Shown: positions 11,501 to 22,072, numbered from the stretch's first letter. The stretch: 64,000 nt of DNA from Paraphaeosphaeria minitans (GCA_015832175.1 WJXW01000008.1:1488001-1552000); one strand, 5' to 3'. A program made the numbers and translations. The notes: generated by a model from the sequence alone, not told the origin.

Positions 11501-13690
11501 GTTGTGTATTATTAACTAAGGTAATTCTAAGACTAACTTATACTTAGATCCTAGTAAGATATCTAAAGTAAGTTTTTCTCTATGTCTTTAGACTATTATT
11601 GTGGTAGTAACCTTTTAGTATATTTAAGGTGTCTTAGGTATTAGGGATCTATTTGCGACATAGATAATATAGGGTGCTTTTTTCTCTAATATTATAAGTT
11701 CTGCTTATCTTGCTATCTAATAAGATATAAAGTTCTTTTCTACTCTTAAGTCTATTAGAGCTTAAGCCTATATTCCTTTAAGCTATACTAGTAGCTTAAC
11801 TAATACTATGCTTACTATAGTATTTAATTTAGTAAAGGCGTTTTCTTATCTAAGTTTAGGCCTAAAAAAGACATTTGTTTATATAAGTTATAGTTAAGTT
11901 CTAGTGCCTAGTATGCGTTTCTAAGCATCTACTTCTATTATTATTCTTAAGTACGTAGCTTGTGTAGATTGTCTTCTTTTTCTTCCTATAAGGATATTCT
12001 TCTGTTTTTTCTCTTGCGGTCTTCACTATTCCTATATACTAGTTAAATTAGTAGTTCTGTTATTACCTTTTACGTAGGGCAGTTTGCAAAGCTATCCAAA
12101 TGTTTAGCTATATAGTAGTATTTATAGTCTTAGTTTAGACACGTGTACTAGTATAGTTATATATAGTTTCTATTAATAAGCATATTATAGTATTTATTAC
12201 CCTTTAGCGTAAAGTAAGGAAAGTATTTTACTTATTATTTATCCTAGAGGTGTTTATTATAAGCTGTAATAGGGTAGTCTGTCTATATCTATTTACAGTG
12301 TAGTTTCCTTTTAGGTTATTTCTTATTCTCCTCTTTCTCCGCCTTGTGTTATATATATATTGGTTCTTTGCAATACGTCTATATATAGAATTAGTGTGTA
12401 GGATTTTAGTGGTCTAGGTAGTACTTTAGTATATAGTCTAATTCTTTATTTTTGTAGGGTTGCATTCCTTTTAGTGCCTAGTGGGGTTCTATGTAGTTCT
12501 AAATATTTAGTTTGTGCTTAGGTAACATAGGGTTGTCTTCTTCCTACCTACTTTATAGGTAAGGAGTAGGAGATCTTAGTATCTCTTCTACGTCTTCTAT
12601 GTTATAGTATATGTTAGAGTTGTCTTCTAGATCTTTGTATAGTTATAAGTTAGGTAAATCTAATTACTTACTTTACTCTAGTGTAATGCGTTAGTAACTA
12701 AATAGCGTTATAATAACTTTCTATTCCTTATTAGGTTCTTAGTCCTTAATAGTTAGTACATTTAACTTAGTTTAATAGACTTTGTTCTTTAATCTATAGT
12801 TTCTGGCTATGTGGCCTAGTTTGCCATATATAAAGTATTTATAGGTCTTAGTTATTAATTGTTAACTTTTATTAGAGACGCGTTTGTTAGGCTGCTTAGG
12901 GCCTATCCTTCTTTCTTTTCCTTTCTCTATGTAGTTAAACTAGACATCTTCTATTAGTTTATATCTCTAGTAGTTCCTTAGCTGTTACTTTTAGATAATT
13001 CTAATAGGGTTCTTATAAACTATTTTTACTAGTTATCTAAAGCTTATTACTCTAGGGTTTTAGTAGAGCTCTTATTACAATAAAAACTATTCTTTATTAA
13101 TTCTAATAGTTTCTTTATATAGTTCTTTAAGGTTAGCAATTTGTGCACTACTACGTAAGAGTTCCTTATATAGTTTCTATTTAAGTCCTTATTTATATAT
13201 ATTCTAAAGAGATTTATTATCCTAGTTAAGTTGCACAGCGTATCTATAAAACTTAGCTATATATTTAGCTACTAATTATTTCTAAGTTATAGTCTAAATC
13301 TTTACTTTTATAATAGAGTCCTTGTTAGTAATTCTAAAGAGTTGTTTAAGGCATTTCTTAAAGTTGTTATAATCCTTAATAATATTAACTACATTAGCGT
13401 GCTTATTTACGTAATTATTGTTATTATTATCGTAGTCTATTCCTAGGTACTTTTCAAAATAAGGATAGATCTATAATCCTATATCTCCTTATATATATAT
13501 TACTATAAAGATAACCTTCTTCTTATCTTTAAGGGGTTTATCTAAGTTAAAGAAGTAGAGGTCTAACTAAAGAATCTAGATATTAGTGTAAGATTGTTTA
13601 CTAAAGTAGAGATTAGGTTTATACGCTTTACTACTATCCTTTATAGGAGTAATCTTAGCGGCACCTAAAGCTGTGAAAGAGGTAGGAGTT
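8550..13690 (-). pseudogene. Decayed gag-pol of element B
   Basis: Minus strand, 5' to 3': gag from about 13,640; CCHC knuckle at about 12,797-12,845 with both flanking Cys changed to Tyr (GKLGHIARNY); protease near 11,700-11,770 (ALIDL); RT with YIDNILIF near 10,690-10,720; RNase H near 10,200-10,270; integrase core near 9,250-9,560; chromodomain at about 8,550-8,680 (KEYFIK, KGYL). The same domains in A align codon by codon. Stops fall at Gln/Trp sites throughout. The element is dead. Confidence 0.88.
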
Positions 13691-13721
13691 TATAAAGTAC
13701 TTATATTAAGGGTGTTTAAGA

Positions 13722-14194
13722 TGTTAAATCTAAGAGGGTAGCTAGTCCTAAAGGGTTAAGGTTAGTTCTTAAGTAAAAGTACTTATAGAAGGTAGAAAGT
13801 TTTATTAATATAATAGTATCTTGCAAAGTGTAATAAGTTAATAATTTAGTTTACTAGAATCTAAATAATAGATTAATAAATAGATTAAATATAAGTATAA
13901 GAAGCTTATTCTTACGTTCCTATATACTAAGTAGTCCCACACTTTTTAGAATCCTATATGTCCTAGAGTCCTATATATCCTAGAGTCCCATATATCCTAG
14001 AGTTCCATATGTCCTAGAGTCCTGTGCGGGCGAGTCCCACGCGTCCTAGAGTTCCTGTACAGATAAGGCCTATGCGGTCCTTAGGACTCTTAAGACCTAT
14101 AACTTGTCACCTAACTGCTTAGTTAGCTAACTCTAGTAGACTAGTAGTCTAATAAGCTCGCGCCCCGCTACTCACGCGCAGCCAGATCCTAATA
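13722..14194 (-). repeat. 5' LTR of element B (473 bp)
   Basis: Same family as the other LTRs but 17 bp longer, because its internal 17-bp tandem repeat (about 13,950-14,030) has five units instead of four. The right part retains CG-rich bases (CGCGCCCCGCTACTCACGCGCAGCC), as does the solo LTR at 5848. It is followed by the target duplication TAAAC. Confidence 0.9.
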
Positions 14195-14284
14195 TAAACA
14201 CTAGAAATTATAAAGAGATAACTAGGACGCACCTAGGAATTACTACTAGTATAAGGGCTAGCTTATAAAATAAACTAGTTAATT

Positions 14285-14720
14285 ATTTTAGCGCCTAATA
14301 GCGCATTAAAATTTATTAACATAGTAGCCTATACTAACTCCTTCTACGCCTTAAGCGCTTCTAACTTGTTTATAGTACTTATACTATAATTAAATAATTT
14401 TTATTTTTTCTAACGTAATTTCTTTTACTAATTACGTAAACGCGCTATCTTCTTTTACGCCTAATAGGCGTAAAAGAAAGCTACCTTAGCTAGCTCTTTC
14501 TTAATATAGAGCTTTATCTTCTCTTTAGCCTCTAACTTCTCTAACTTCTTTATTTTAGTATCTATTTTTAAATAATCTAGTAAAAGGATCTCCTTAGGCT
14601 TATACTTCTAGTTTTCCTACCTAACGTAGTTAGTACACTAAGAGTGTAAAAAAGAAAAATAATAAGTGTATTTCTTTTTAGCGTAGTATAAATAGGTAAC
14701 TATTATAAAAATATAGTCTT
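14285..14720 (-). pseudogene. Antisense ORF remnant of element A
   Basis: The same antisense frame as at 755-1185 and 8009-8435, located between the re-entry of element A after B (14195) and its 3' LTR (14824). It reads the same charged helical region with stops at Gln/Arg/Trp codons. Being in the same frame in three copies argues that the frame was once under selection or at least present in the parent element. Confidence 0.5.
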
Positions 14721-14823
14721 TTTTAAAATAATTAGCTTAACTATAGCAATATTAAATAGAATAAGATAATAACTTTATAGGTAGTTAACTTATAAGAATA
14801 TTAAGCTTAGAGGGGAAGGATAA

Positions 14824-15279
14824 TATTAGGATCTAGCTATATATAAGTAGTAGGGCGTGAGCTTATTAGACTACTAGTCTACTAGAGTTAGCTAACTAAG
14901 TAGTTAAATAATAAGTTATAGGTCCTAAGGGTCCTAAGGACCGCATAGGCCTCGCCTATATAGAAACTCTAGGATGCGTAGGACTCGCCTACACAGGACT
15001 CTAGGATAAATGGGACTCTAGGATATATAGAACTCTAGAATATATAGGATTCTAGGATGTGTAGGACTACTTAGTATATAGGAACGCGAGAATAAACTTC
15101 TTATACTTATATTTAATCTATTTATTAATCTATTATTTAGATTCTAGTAGACTAAATTGTTAACTTATTACACTTTGTAAAATACTATTATATTAATAAG
15201 ACTTTCTACCTTCTATAAGTACTCCTGCCTAAGAACTAACCTTAACCCTTTAGGACTAACTACCCTCTTAGATTTAACA
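14824..15279 (+). repeat. 3' LTR of element A
   Basis: 456 bp, starting TATTAGGATC and ending GATTTAACA with the intact CA end. It is followed by CTATC, the expected target duplication for the tandem array. Beyond it the sequence changes to the Harbinger remnant. Confidence 0.9.
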
Positions 15280-15299
15280 CTATCTCGCCTAATCTTAGA

Positions 15300-16420
15300 G
15301 CTTTTTAACGCTGCGATGCTTAGCAGAAAGGCCCTTATAGGCGTTATAGAAGCGTTAACGGCAACAACTTTAGTATTAATTAACGCCGTAGAGAGGACTA
15401 TAGCTCTACCTATAGGTATAAATAAATGCGTAAAAGATATGTGCCTAGGTCTAGCTTAGCTAGCTAGGTGTCTTATTAATAACCTATACCTATATAAGGA
15501 GATGTAACTCTAGCGGAGCACTTTTAAAGCTCTTATTACTTACTATAAATAACACATTAAGGATAGCTAATAAATTAAGGTTAAAGAGAAAGTACTTACG
15601 TTTCTATACGTCTACGCGTAAGGAGCTAGGTGGTAAAAAACTAAACACTACTATAGGCACTCGCTAAGCATAATTACTATATACGTATATAGAGATTTTG
15701 CCTAACGTTTGCTAATATTAGTAGTAATTTTTATAAAGTCCTTACTGCGGTCCTTTTACTATACCTAGAAGTTATATATTTACCCTCTAGCGCCTGCCTA
15801 GAGGCTATACACAATAACCTAAAATATATACTTTTCTTTAAGGACTATGTAGGAGCTCTTAATAGGTTAAACTTTAAGGTCTATATACTAGTAGATAACT
15901 CTAAACAATATAGAAATTGCTATAGATACTTCTCTTAAAATATATTAGTAGCTATTAACTTTAATATAAACTTTATATACGTCTTAGCTAGCTAGAAGGG
16001 CAGCGCTTATAATGTCTAGGTGCTTATAGATGCTTATTAATAAGGATTTACAGCTCCTCTAAGCAAATATTACCTAGTAGACGCTAGATATATAAATAGC
16101 GACATAACACTTATACTATATTATAGCGTACGCTATTACCTTTAAGAGATAGCGCAGTTGCTAGATAGTAGGCCTTAAATAGTAGAGGAGCTATTTAATT
16201 ACTAGTATAGTAGTCTCTAAAATATTATTAAGCGTACGTTTAGCGTCTTTAAGCGTTATTAGAGGATTTTTAATAAGTCTTATAAATTTAATATTACGAC
16301 TTAAGTTAAGCTTATATACGCTTTTATAGCTATACACAATCTAATTAATTAAATAGGTAGTATAAGTAAGAACTTTAAGTAGCTACCTGCGTACGCTAGT
16401 AAGTAGCATAAGAACTTTTT
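15300..16420 (+). pseudogene. Decayed PIF/Harbinger (DDE_Tnp_4-type) transposase
   Basis: A + strand frame with stops reads as the catalytic part of a fungal Harbinger transposase. At about 15,840-16,020 there is a YVGALN segment, then an AVNFNINFIYVLA-like strand and KGSAYNV. At 16,062-16,091 it reads SKYYLVDARY, the region that holds the second catalytic Asp in the family, followed by a VRYYL segment, a FSVFKRY segment and AIHNLI. Stops replace Trp/Gln. The N-terminal part before about 15,650 is poorly readable. The right border and terminal inverted repeats were not found, and the left end abuts the element A LTR. Confidence 0.7.
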
Positions 16421-16689
16421 CTAGAAGGTTACTATCGCGGAGGATTAACACCTAATAAATTAGCCTTTAATAAGGGAAGAGCAGGAGTCGCAGTGTAAGA
16501 AAATAGTAAAGGAAATATAGGTGTTATATAAATAAGTAATTTAGGAAAGTAAAGTGTAGAAGAGAAAGCGTAGGTTGCTAGAGTAGTAATACTATAGAGG
16601 GTAAGTAAAACACTAACTAGCGTATAGACTACTATTGCTAGTCTTAGCGCGTTACGCTAATCTACTTTTATATACTTATTAACTTTCTA

Positions 16690-17700
16690 TAGAAACTCTA
16701 CAACTTGCTTTTTTTTTTTTTAACTTACTATTACCCTCCTAAGTTAGCCTAATAGCGTATAGCTGTAGCTGCTTATTGCGTAGGATATCTAGCTGCTTAT
16801 TTACCTTATTCTTTACCTAGGTTTTCTGCACTAATTAAGGCTTAAGACTTAGATAGAGCTTAGTAATAAAGGGTAACTTAAAACGCTTAGTAATTAGTAT
16901 CTTTAAGTAGTAATCTAGAACGCTGTATGTCTTTATAAAATAATTAATTACCTCTTACTAGAGATCTTTTAATAGAGCTTCTACTAATCCCCTAATTTCT
17001 ATAGCTATATTACTAACCTGCTTACTTAACTTATTAGCTAAAGTTATCTTTTTATAAAATCTTTCCGCTGTAGTTAACGTCTCTATACACCTTTTATAAG
17101 GCCCTAAAGTCTTTACCTTATTACTATCCTCTTTACTATTACCTTTAACTATTACTATAATTAATTAATTAATATCTCTTACTTTAGCTCTATTAGTAAT
17201 TACGCTATTAAACAGTTGCTAGTGTAAGTTCTTATACACTAGAGGCTTTATATAATATTTTTAAGTATCTAGGTGTTTCTTAAAGTACTCTATTAGCGCC
17301 TAGCTATCTCTTATAACGACGCTAAACTTGTTTATAGTAAATCTAGAAAGCTTATTTAGCTCTTACTAGACTTTCTAGTCTACTTTACAGCTATTATAGT
17401 AATTTTTACACTACTAGATAAATAACACTACGCCTAGTAGAGATACTAAGGCTACTTTTTTAGCTACTACGCGCTACGCTATTACCTTATAACTAGTATT
17501 TATATATTACTTATAGTCCTCTACCTACTCTATAAGCGCTAAGAGGAGCGTTTTAATTATATATAGTAACTATAGACTCTAACCCTAGCTCCCTCTAGGC
17601 GTTAGCGACGCTGTAAATATTAATAGAGATAACGCTAGCGTCTATAATAGAAAAAAAAGAGTTAATGTTAGTAATAGAGTAGGCGTTAAGCTCTATAAGA
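16690..17700 (-). pseudogene. Decayed Myb/SANT-like second ORF of the Harbinger element
   Basis: A minus-strand frame, open except for TAG/TAA at Gln/Trp positions, runs convergent to the transposase. It contains ELNKLSRF, then ALIEYFKKHLDT, then KYYIKPLVYKNLHQQLF with a stop in the middle. These match in order the last part of the Myb/SANT-like DNA-binding domain that accompanies fungal and plant Harbinger transposases (a SGFGWD-like turn, then a helix, then a KPL-Y-L motif). A charged helical C-terminal region follows. The pair makes a classic two-gene element. Identification is from memory of the family and should be confirmed by a profile search. Confidence 0.55.
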
Positions 17701-18069
17701 GCTCTTATAACGCCTTACGCACTAGAGTACTTAGAGTTAGTATAGAGGATTAATTAATAACAATACTAAAGTTTAATAAAATAAGACTTTTAGATAGGTA
17801 GTTACTAAATATAGGTTAATCTAGGTACGTTAGAAGCGGGTCTTTGGAACAATTTGTATGGCTACACTAACAAAAAATTCTACGCTAGCGCTTTACTGAA
17901 ACCGGGCGAGATCAAGCCCAGATCACGATTTGAGATCACGCCCACCGAACAGGCCCTTACCCTTTGCACGATAGTATACTATCAACCCTCAAATGCTTGA
18001 TTGCAGATTGAGCCAAACCTACAATTTGAGATTTTCGATTCAACTCCTACACGAGCCTTTCGCGACTGC

Positions 18070-18940
18070 CTATCCGCTCCACAGTGTCGGTCCCGGCATT
18101 GCATAGCTCGTAATAGTCATGTACGGATTCATCAAAATGCCCTTATCATCTGCTTTGTATAGCGCGGTGCCCAGCGTCCCCGCAGGCAACGTCTTGGTTC
18201 CCGACCCCGTGACCGCAATGTTGAAGCACTGCGGGTAATTCTGCGCTCCGTTGGGGGAGTTTGCGCCGTGCAAACTACCCATTCCTCGTCAGCACATCGC
18301 CAACAACTCGGCAACGGTACGGTAGATGACTTACGCGATGATCTCGTGCCGGAAAACGTAGTTTCCTGCCTTGAGCGAGGCGGGAACTGTCAACGTCCAC
18401 TTCCCTCCCTGGCTTAACAGCTTCTGGCTCGCCCACACCTGACTCGCGTAGTCGATGCCTTCTGCCTGGATCTTGACCCACTGCAGGTTCGTCTTGACCA
18501 CCTTGGAGCAGTCGCCATTGCACGCAGCCACGTAGCCCAAGACCGGGCCGTACGGATGCGGCCACGCGTTGGGGCCCCACGTGAAGGTGAGACTGCCGCC
18601 GGCCTTGACAGTAGCGGTGAGAGCACCCGGCGCGGAGTTCTTGTGGCAGTTTATGTCGGCGCTTTGATAGGCGTTGGGGGCGACGAAGCCGGAGTCGAGG
18701 TTCTCAGCGTACCAGGCGGCGATGGAGGGGAAGGAGCCAGTGTTGACTTTTTGGTAGTAGTAGTCCACTGCGTGCTGTCAGTCGTCGTTTGATCGAATCA
18801 ATCGAGGGTTGTGTGGCTAGGGGAGGGCACGTACGCAAGAATCCTTGGTTGCTCTTTCCATCAGTGGTGAATTCGTTCACAAAACCATGCCCCATGACCG
18901 CCGCAGCGGACGCTACAAGGACTGCAAGTGAAGCCTTCAT
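18070..18940 (-). CDS. AA9 lytic polysaccharide monooxygenase (secreted)
   Basis: A copper enzyme that oxidatively cleaves cellulose or related glucans outside the cell. Model: complement(18070..18274, 18335..18767, 18835..18940), 247 aa, both introns GT-AG (67 and 60 nt). Residues 1-17 form a signal peptide, and cleavage leaves His18 as the mature N-terminus (HGFV), the first half of the histidine brace. The second brace ligand is His106 in AWPHPYGPV. The axial Tyr193 lies in QNYPQC. Cys residues for the usual disulfides are present. There is no CBM1 module or linker, so it is a single-domain AA9. It is the first gene right of the transposon island, about 220 bp from the composition change. 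Substrate and C1/C4 regioselectivity cannot be told from sequence alone. Confidence 0.93.
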
Positions 18941-19711
18941 CTTGCCGTGGTATTGAAGACCGTTTCTCGTTCCTGTCGATCAGCCCAATTCCTATCATCC
19001 GTCTCTTTATACATCCTCCCACCATCCCAAAACCACGCCAGCGCGCTCACTGGCGGCTTCCAAGGAACTTCTTCTCTGACTTCCGGTCTCGCGACCACCC
19101 ACGCCTAGGCTCCATGCGAATCCTATATATTGCGGGTGGTGCGAACAAGCGGCTCAAGATGCGCGCACACTGGTGGGATATTCTGGGGCATCGCGTTGTG
19201 CCCGTCGCTAGGATGGGGTTGCCGACAGCTTAATTAATCTACCGCGCAAAGGTAATATAAGGACGGGGCTCGCGACCACATGTTTGATTTGAGTACGTAC
19301 TACCCGTAGCGCTAAGCTTGATGCGGAACGGATGGAGTGGCTCCTTGCTTGTTTCCAGAGGTCTTGGGGCCAAGGTTTGGGATGCTGTATGGTGACCGCA
19401 GACCGATTGTTCGATGCCAGAGTCTGCAGGATGAAACTGTTAGTGAAGTGTGGTTGCGTGGTTGATGCCCAGCGTTCAGAAAGGCTCAACTCTGTTGAAC
19501 GGATTTGGCGGTTTTTTGTTTTCTCATCTTGGTCGCACCACCTTGGAACGTACAATAAGCCATTGTTACATGTTTAACAATACTTCTATACCACACCCCC
19601 AGGCCATGCTGCCGATTCCTCACCCGGATTCGAAAAACCAACACAAAGCTATGCAGCAAAGCTACCAATGAGCTAAGCGCTTCTGCGTGAGATCGTCAGA
19701 CGCTTCCGTGA
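18941..19711. other. Intergenic, 771 bp
   Basis: Region between the AA9 start and the MBOAT stop. It holds the AA9 promoter and, near its right end, the 3' flank of the acyltransferase gene. Small open frames here show no protein-like features. No repeat or RNA gene seen. Confidence 0.6.
19005..19011 (-). promoter_or_regulatory. TATA-box candidate for the AA9 gene
   Basis: On the minus strand TATAAAG lies about 65 bp before the ATG at 18940. A second TATATA stands near 19,124-19,130. Position fits a fungal core promoter, but the match is short. Confidence 0.4.
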
Positions 19712-21707
19712 TCACGCACTCTTCCCGATCCCACCAATACCACCAAGCGCACCTTTCGACCCTTTATGGAACTCCTGCATTTTCTGCCTCACCGTGGTCT
19801 TGATGTCGAAGCCCTGCATCATGCTCCCTCTACGCTTTCTTTCTTCGATCTCCTGCCTGACCTCTCGCACAATCTCTTCAACCTCCGCTTCCGGATCTTC
19901 GGCGATACCCAAAGTGGGCTCTTCGCGCACGCTCGAAATATTGCTTTGCATACCCAACGCTGACTGTCTGCGCTTCAGGTCCGCCTCCACCTCCTCCTTT
20001 GCCACTTTCTCGATATTGTCGTTGGAAGAAGCCGGCTGACGAGCGGCTTGCATCTTCTGCAGGTGACTTCGAATAGGTAGAGAGCGAGAGCAGGCGGCGA
20101 AGGACGCGATGACACCTATGAGGGTGTAAAAGTAGACACGAGACCAGACGAGCCAAGTACCGCTGAACGTGAGGATGATGAACGGGGCGACGGTGAATGC
20201 GAAGACGACTTGGGTGAGGAACCATGTAAAAATATCATAGTATCTCTTCGAGGGGAGAGGTTGTTTGCCGTCAGGTGACATGAACAGTGGGCGAATCAAT
20301 CGACGGGCATCTGCAAGTATGTTAGCGCCTAGTCTAGGTTCACGTTGGAATAACGAGGGGTACGCACTCTTTGCAATAGTCTGCAGGAACGACGCAAGTA
20401 TAAAGGCGAGATAGTACCCGGGGAAGAATCCGTGCCAAAAGGCGCTGGTGACGAAAGTTGCCAGTGTAGCTCGGAATCCTGGTTTCTTGCCCTTTGGCGT
20501 GACACGTAGGTACATGTAGTTGCGTAGCCAGTTGTTCGTGTTGATGTTCCATCCTCCTAGATATGCTCGCGTGTTCTGGGCGAGTTCGACCTCCATAGGC
20601 TTGACGTTGGTGAGTCGATCCCACTTCGCTCGACCTGTCGCTGGATCGAGACCATTATATCCGATTCCAGCCAGGATACAACCACCTTCGGAGAGGCTCC
20701 AGACACCATAGTACTTCATGCGGGTGGTAAGGCCCAGCATATATAGGAGCCAGACCCGACGCGCGAATCCGTATTGGAGGAACTCGTCTGAGAGATACAT
20801 GTCTTTCGCGTACCATGAGGAGAACTTAAGAAATGCAAAGATCCAGAGTGAGCCGATGACGCCTTTAATAGTAGCCGGTGTTCCACTTCGGGGAATCTTA
20901 CGCTTCTTGTGGGTCGGTGGTGCTTTTGAAGGATCGACTCCCGGTGGGAGCGTGAACATGGTGGTGCTGATGTAGCGGCTGTAATCGCAGTAGTCGAACG
21001 CGGGACCGGCCATAAGTGAAGGGAAGAACAAGAAGTAACCTGTGTAGTCGAGAAGACTCGGGATAGTGCGAATAGCGTGCTCTTTCTGGAAATCATTGAG
21101 CTCAGCATCCGGAAGTCTACCATCCTGAATGTTCCAGCAGAAAGCAGTGAGTTTCATGACCATGACCATCTGAGCACCAGTAATATCGGTAGTTGAAGGG
21201 TCATTCGTCCTCTGGCGGGCGATGTGACTGACAGACATATGTCCCATGAGGAAGGCGAAGCCGATCCATGGCATGAAAGGGGAATCGATTTTGGCAGCGA
21301 TCAAGTAGGCGCCATAGGCGCTGATCATCAGGGTTAGGAGACCATCCCAGAGATCAAAAAGACCAACGAGATAGAACAGAGAGACGCTTGGCAAAGTCAG
21401 TCAAATGGTCCGAGTATTGTATGGGAGAGGAGGTTTTACGCTATTATGAAAAGATTCTTTTGCCATGGTGATTTGTCCGGTATGCGCTTGAGGACTGCAG
21501 CAAGAGGGAAAGAGAGATAGAATGTGAAGACGAGCTTCACTACAAGACATCAGCCATGGTCACAATGTAGAGATCAAACTACCTACACTCATCTGCAGAG
21601 GTCCCAAGCGAACTGCCGACGTACTCAAAAGCTGTGGCACCTCAGTTAGTCGTCCAGAAGCAAGCATTTGCAGTTGCAGACACACGCGTATTGATGTATG
21701 GCAGCAT
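19712..21707 (-). CDS. ALE1: MBOAT-family lysophospholipid acyltransferase (Ale1/Slc4-type)
   Basis: A multi-pass ER enzyme that transfers acyl groups from acyl-CoA to lysophospholipids (Lands cycle and phosphatidic acid synthesis). Model: complement(19712..20310, 20368..21386, 21440..21539, 21587..21631, 21686..21707), 594 aa. The first exons give MLPYINT-PFEYVGSS, then VFTFYLSFP and VSLFYLVGLFDLWDG, the usual start of Ale1 proteins. The MBOAT His is residue 374 in SAFWHGFFPGYY; the conserved Asn lies in NTNNWLRNYMYLR. At least eight hydrophobic segments are seen. The C-terminal ~120 residues are charged and cytosolic-looking. The 57-nt intron at 20311-20367 has no stop and keeps frame, but GTGCGT, GCTAAC and TTGCAG and restored family sequence (IAKN-ARRL) support splicing. 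It shares a 365-bp divergent promoter with CWC27. Confidence 0.92.
20311..20367 (-). other. Frame-preserving 57-nt intron in the MBOAT gene
   Basis: Starts GTGCGTACCC, has a CTAAC branch site and ends ACTTGCAG. The length is a multiple of three and there is no stop in frame, so an ORF caller would translate it as 19 extra residues. Splicing yields IAKNARRLIRP, the continuity normal for this family. Confidence 0.75.
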
Positions 21708-22072
21708 CTTGAGCGATGGGGCTAATGCAGATGAGAGCCAGTGACGCAATGTAGGTCTGATGGAGGAGGGGAGGGAGGACTACTGCGAGATATCATGTGC
21801 AGAAGTGCCGCATGATCCCAGCAGTAGGAATGCCTGGTTGTGTCTCGAGGGACGTTGATAGATACAGAGACCGCAAAAGTGGTGAGCGCCCATAGTTTGT
21901 GCCAGGTGTGTGACGTCTACCCACATTACGAGCGAAATCAGGCGGGCACCTTTCTGGAAGCAGCACTAGCGCCATCGGTGGGCGGTCAGGGTGCGCTCAC
22001 TGGCAGAATCTCCGCTGTCGCAAACATGGCGAGCGCAAACACACGCGCAGCCGCCGCCTGCTTGCCTGCGCT
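21708..22072. promoter_or_regulatory. Divergent promoter region, MBOAT / CWC27
   Basis: 365 bp between the two start codons. No TATA box or repeat stands out. The CWC27 side is GC-rich just before the ATG. Confidence 0.5.

Larger units (their letters stand above)
7433..14194 (-). mobile_element. Complete Ty3 chromovirus element B nested in element A
   Basis: On the minus strand: 5' LTR 14194-13722, gag-pol, antisense-ORF region, 3' LTR 7888-7433, total 6,762 bp. It is flanked by a perfect 5-bp target duplication TAAAC (7428-7432 and 14195-14199), and the flanks are contiguous element A sequence. The internal start after the 5' LTR matches that of A (TCTTAAACACCCTTAATATAAG read on each element's own strand). 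All coding domains are present but stop-ridden. Confidence 0.92.
1302..15279 (+). mobile_element. Ty3/Gypsy chromovirus element A, complete but interrupted twice
   Basis: Layout: 5' LTR 1302-1757, internal region 1758-7432 resumed at 14195-14823, and 3' LTR 14824-15279. The internal region is split by a solo LTR (5848-6303) and by element B (7433-14194). Removing both joins the flanks: ...ATTAAAC at 7432 continues as ACTAGAAATTATAAAG after 14199, matching the uninterrupted order in B. Domain order on the + strand is gag, CCHC knuckle, protease, RT, RNase H, integrase, chromodomain, which defines a chromovirus. CTATC follows the 3' LTR at 15280-15284; its partner should lie left of the tandem array, outside the window. 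Confidence 0.87.
1..17850. other. AT-rich, RIP-damaged transposon island
   Basis: The whole stretch is AT-rich and dominated by TA steps, and no intact frame of gene length exists on either strand. Translated in the right frame, the retroelement and transposase domains are still readable but are broken by TAA and TAG where related proteins have Gln or Trp. That is the result of CpA-to-TpA and TpG-to-TpA changes, the signature of repeat-induced point mutation in ascomycetes. Composition changes abruptly near 17,850, where CA and TG dinucleotides and balanced GC return. The contents are listed separately. Confidence 0.9.

Noticed and set aside
1..17850. AT-rich block as mitochondrial or bacterial insertion
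   Set aside because: Chromovirus and Harbinger domains are readable through RIP-type stops, and LTRs with target duplications explain the structure.
19208..19555. 115-codon minus-strand frame between AA9 and MBOAT genes
   Set aside because: No protein-like pattern and a weak start; overlaps the AA9 promoter region.
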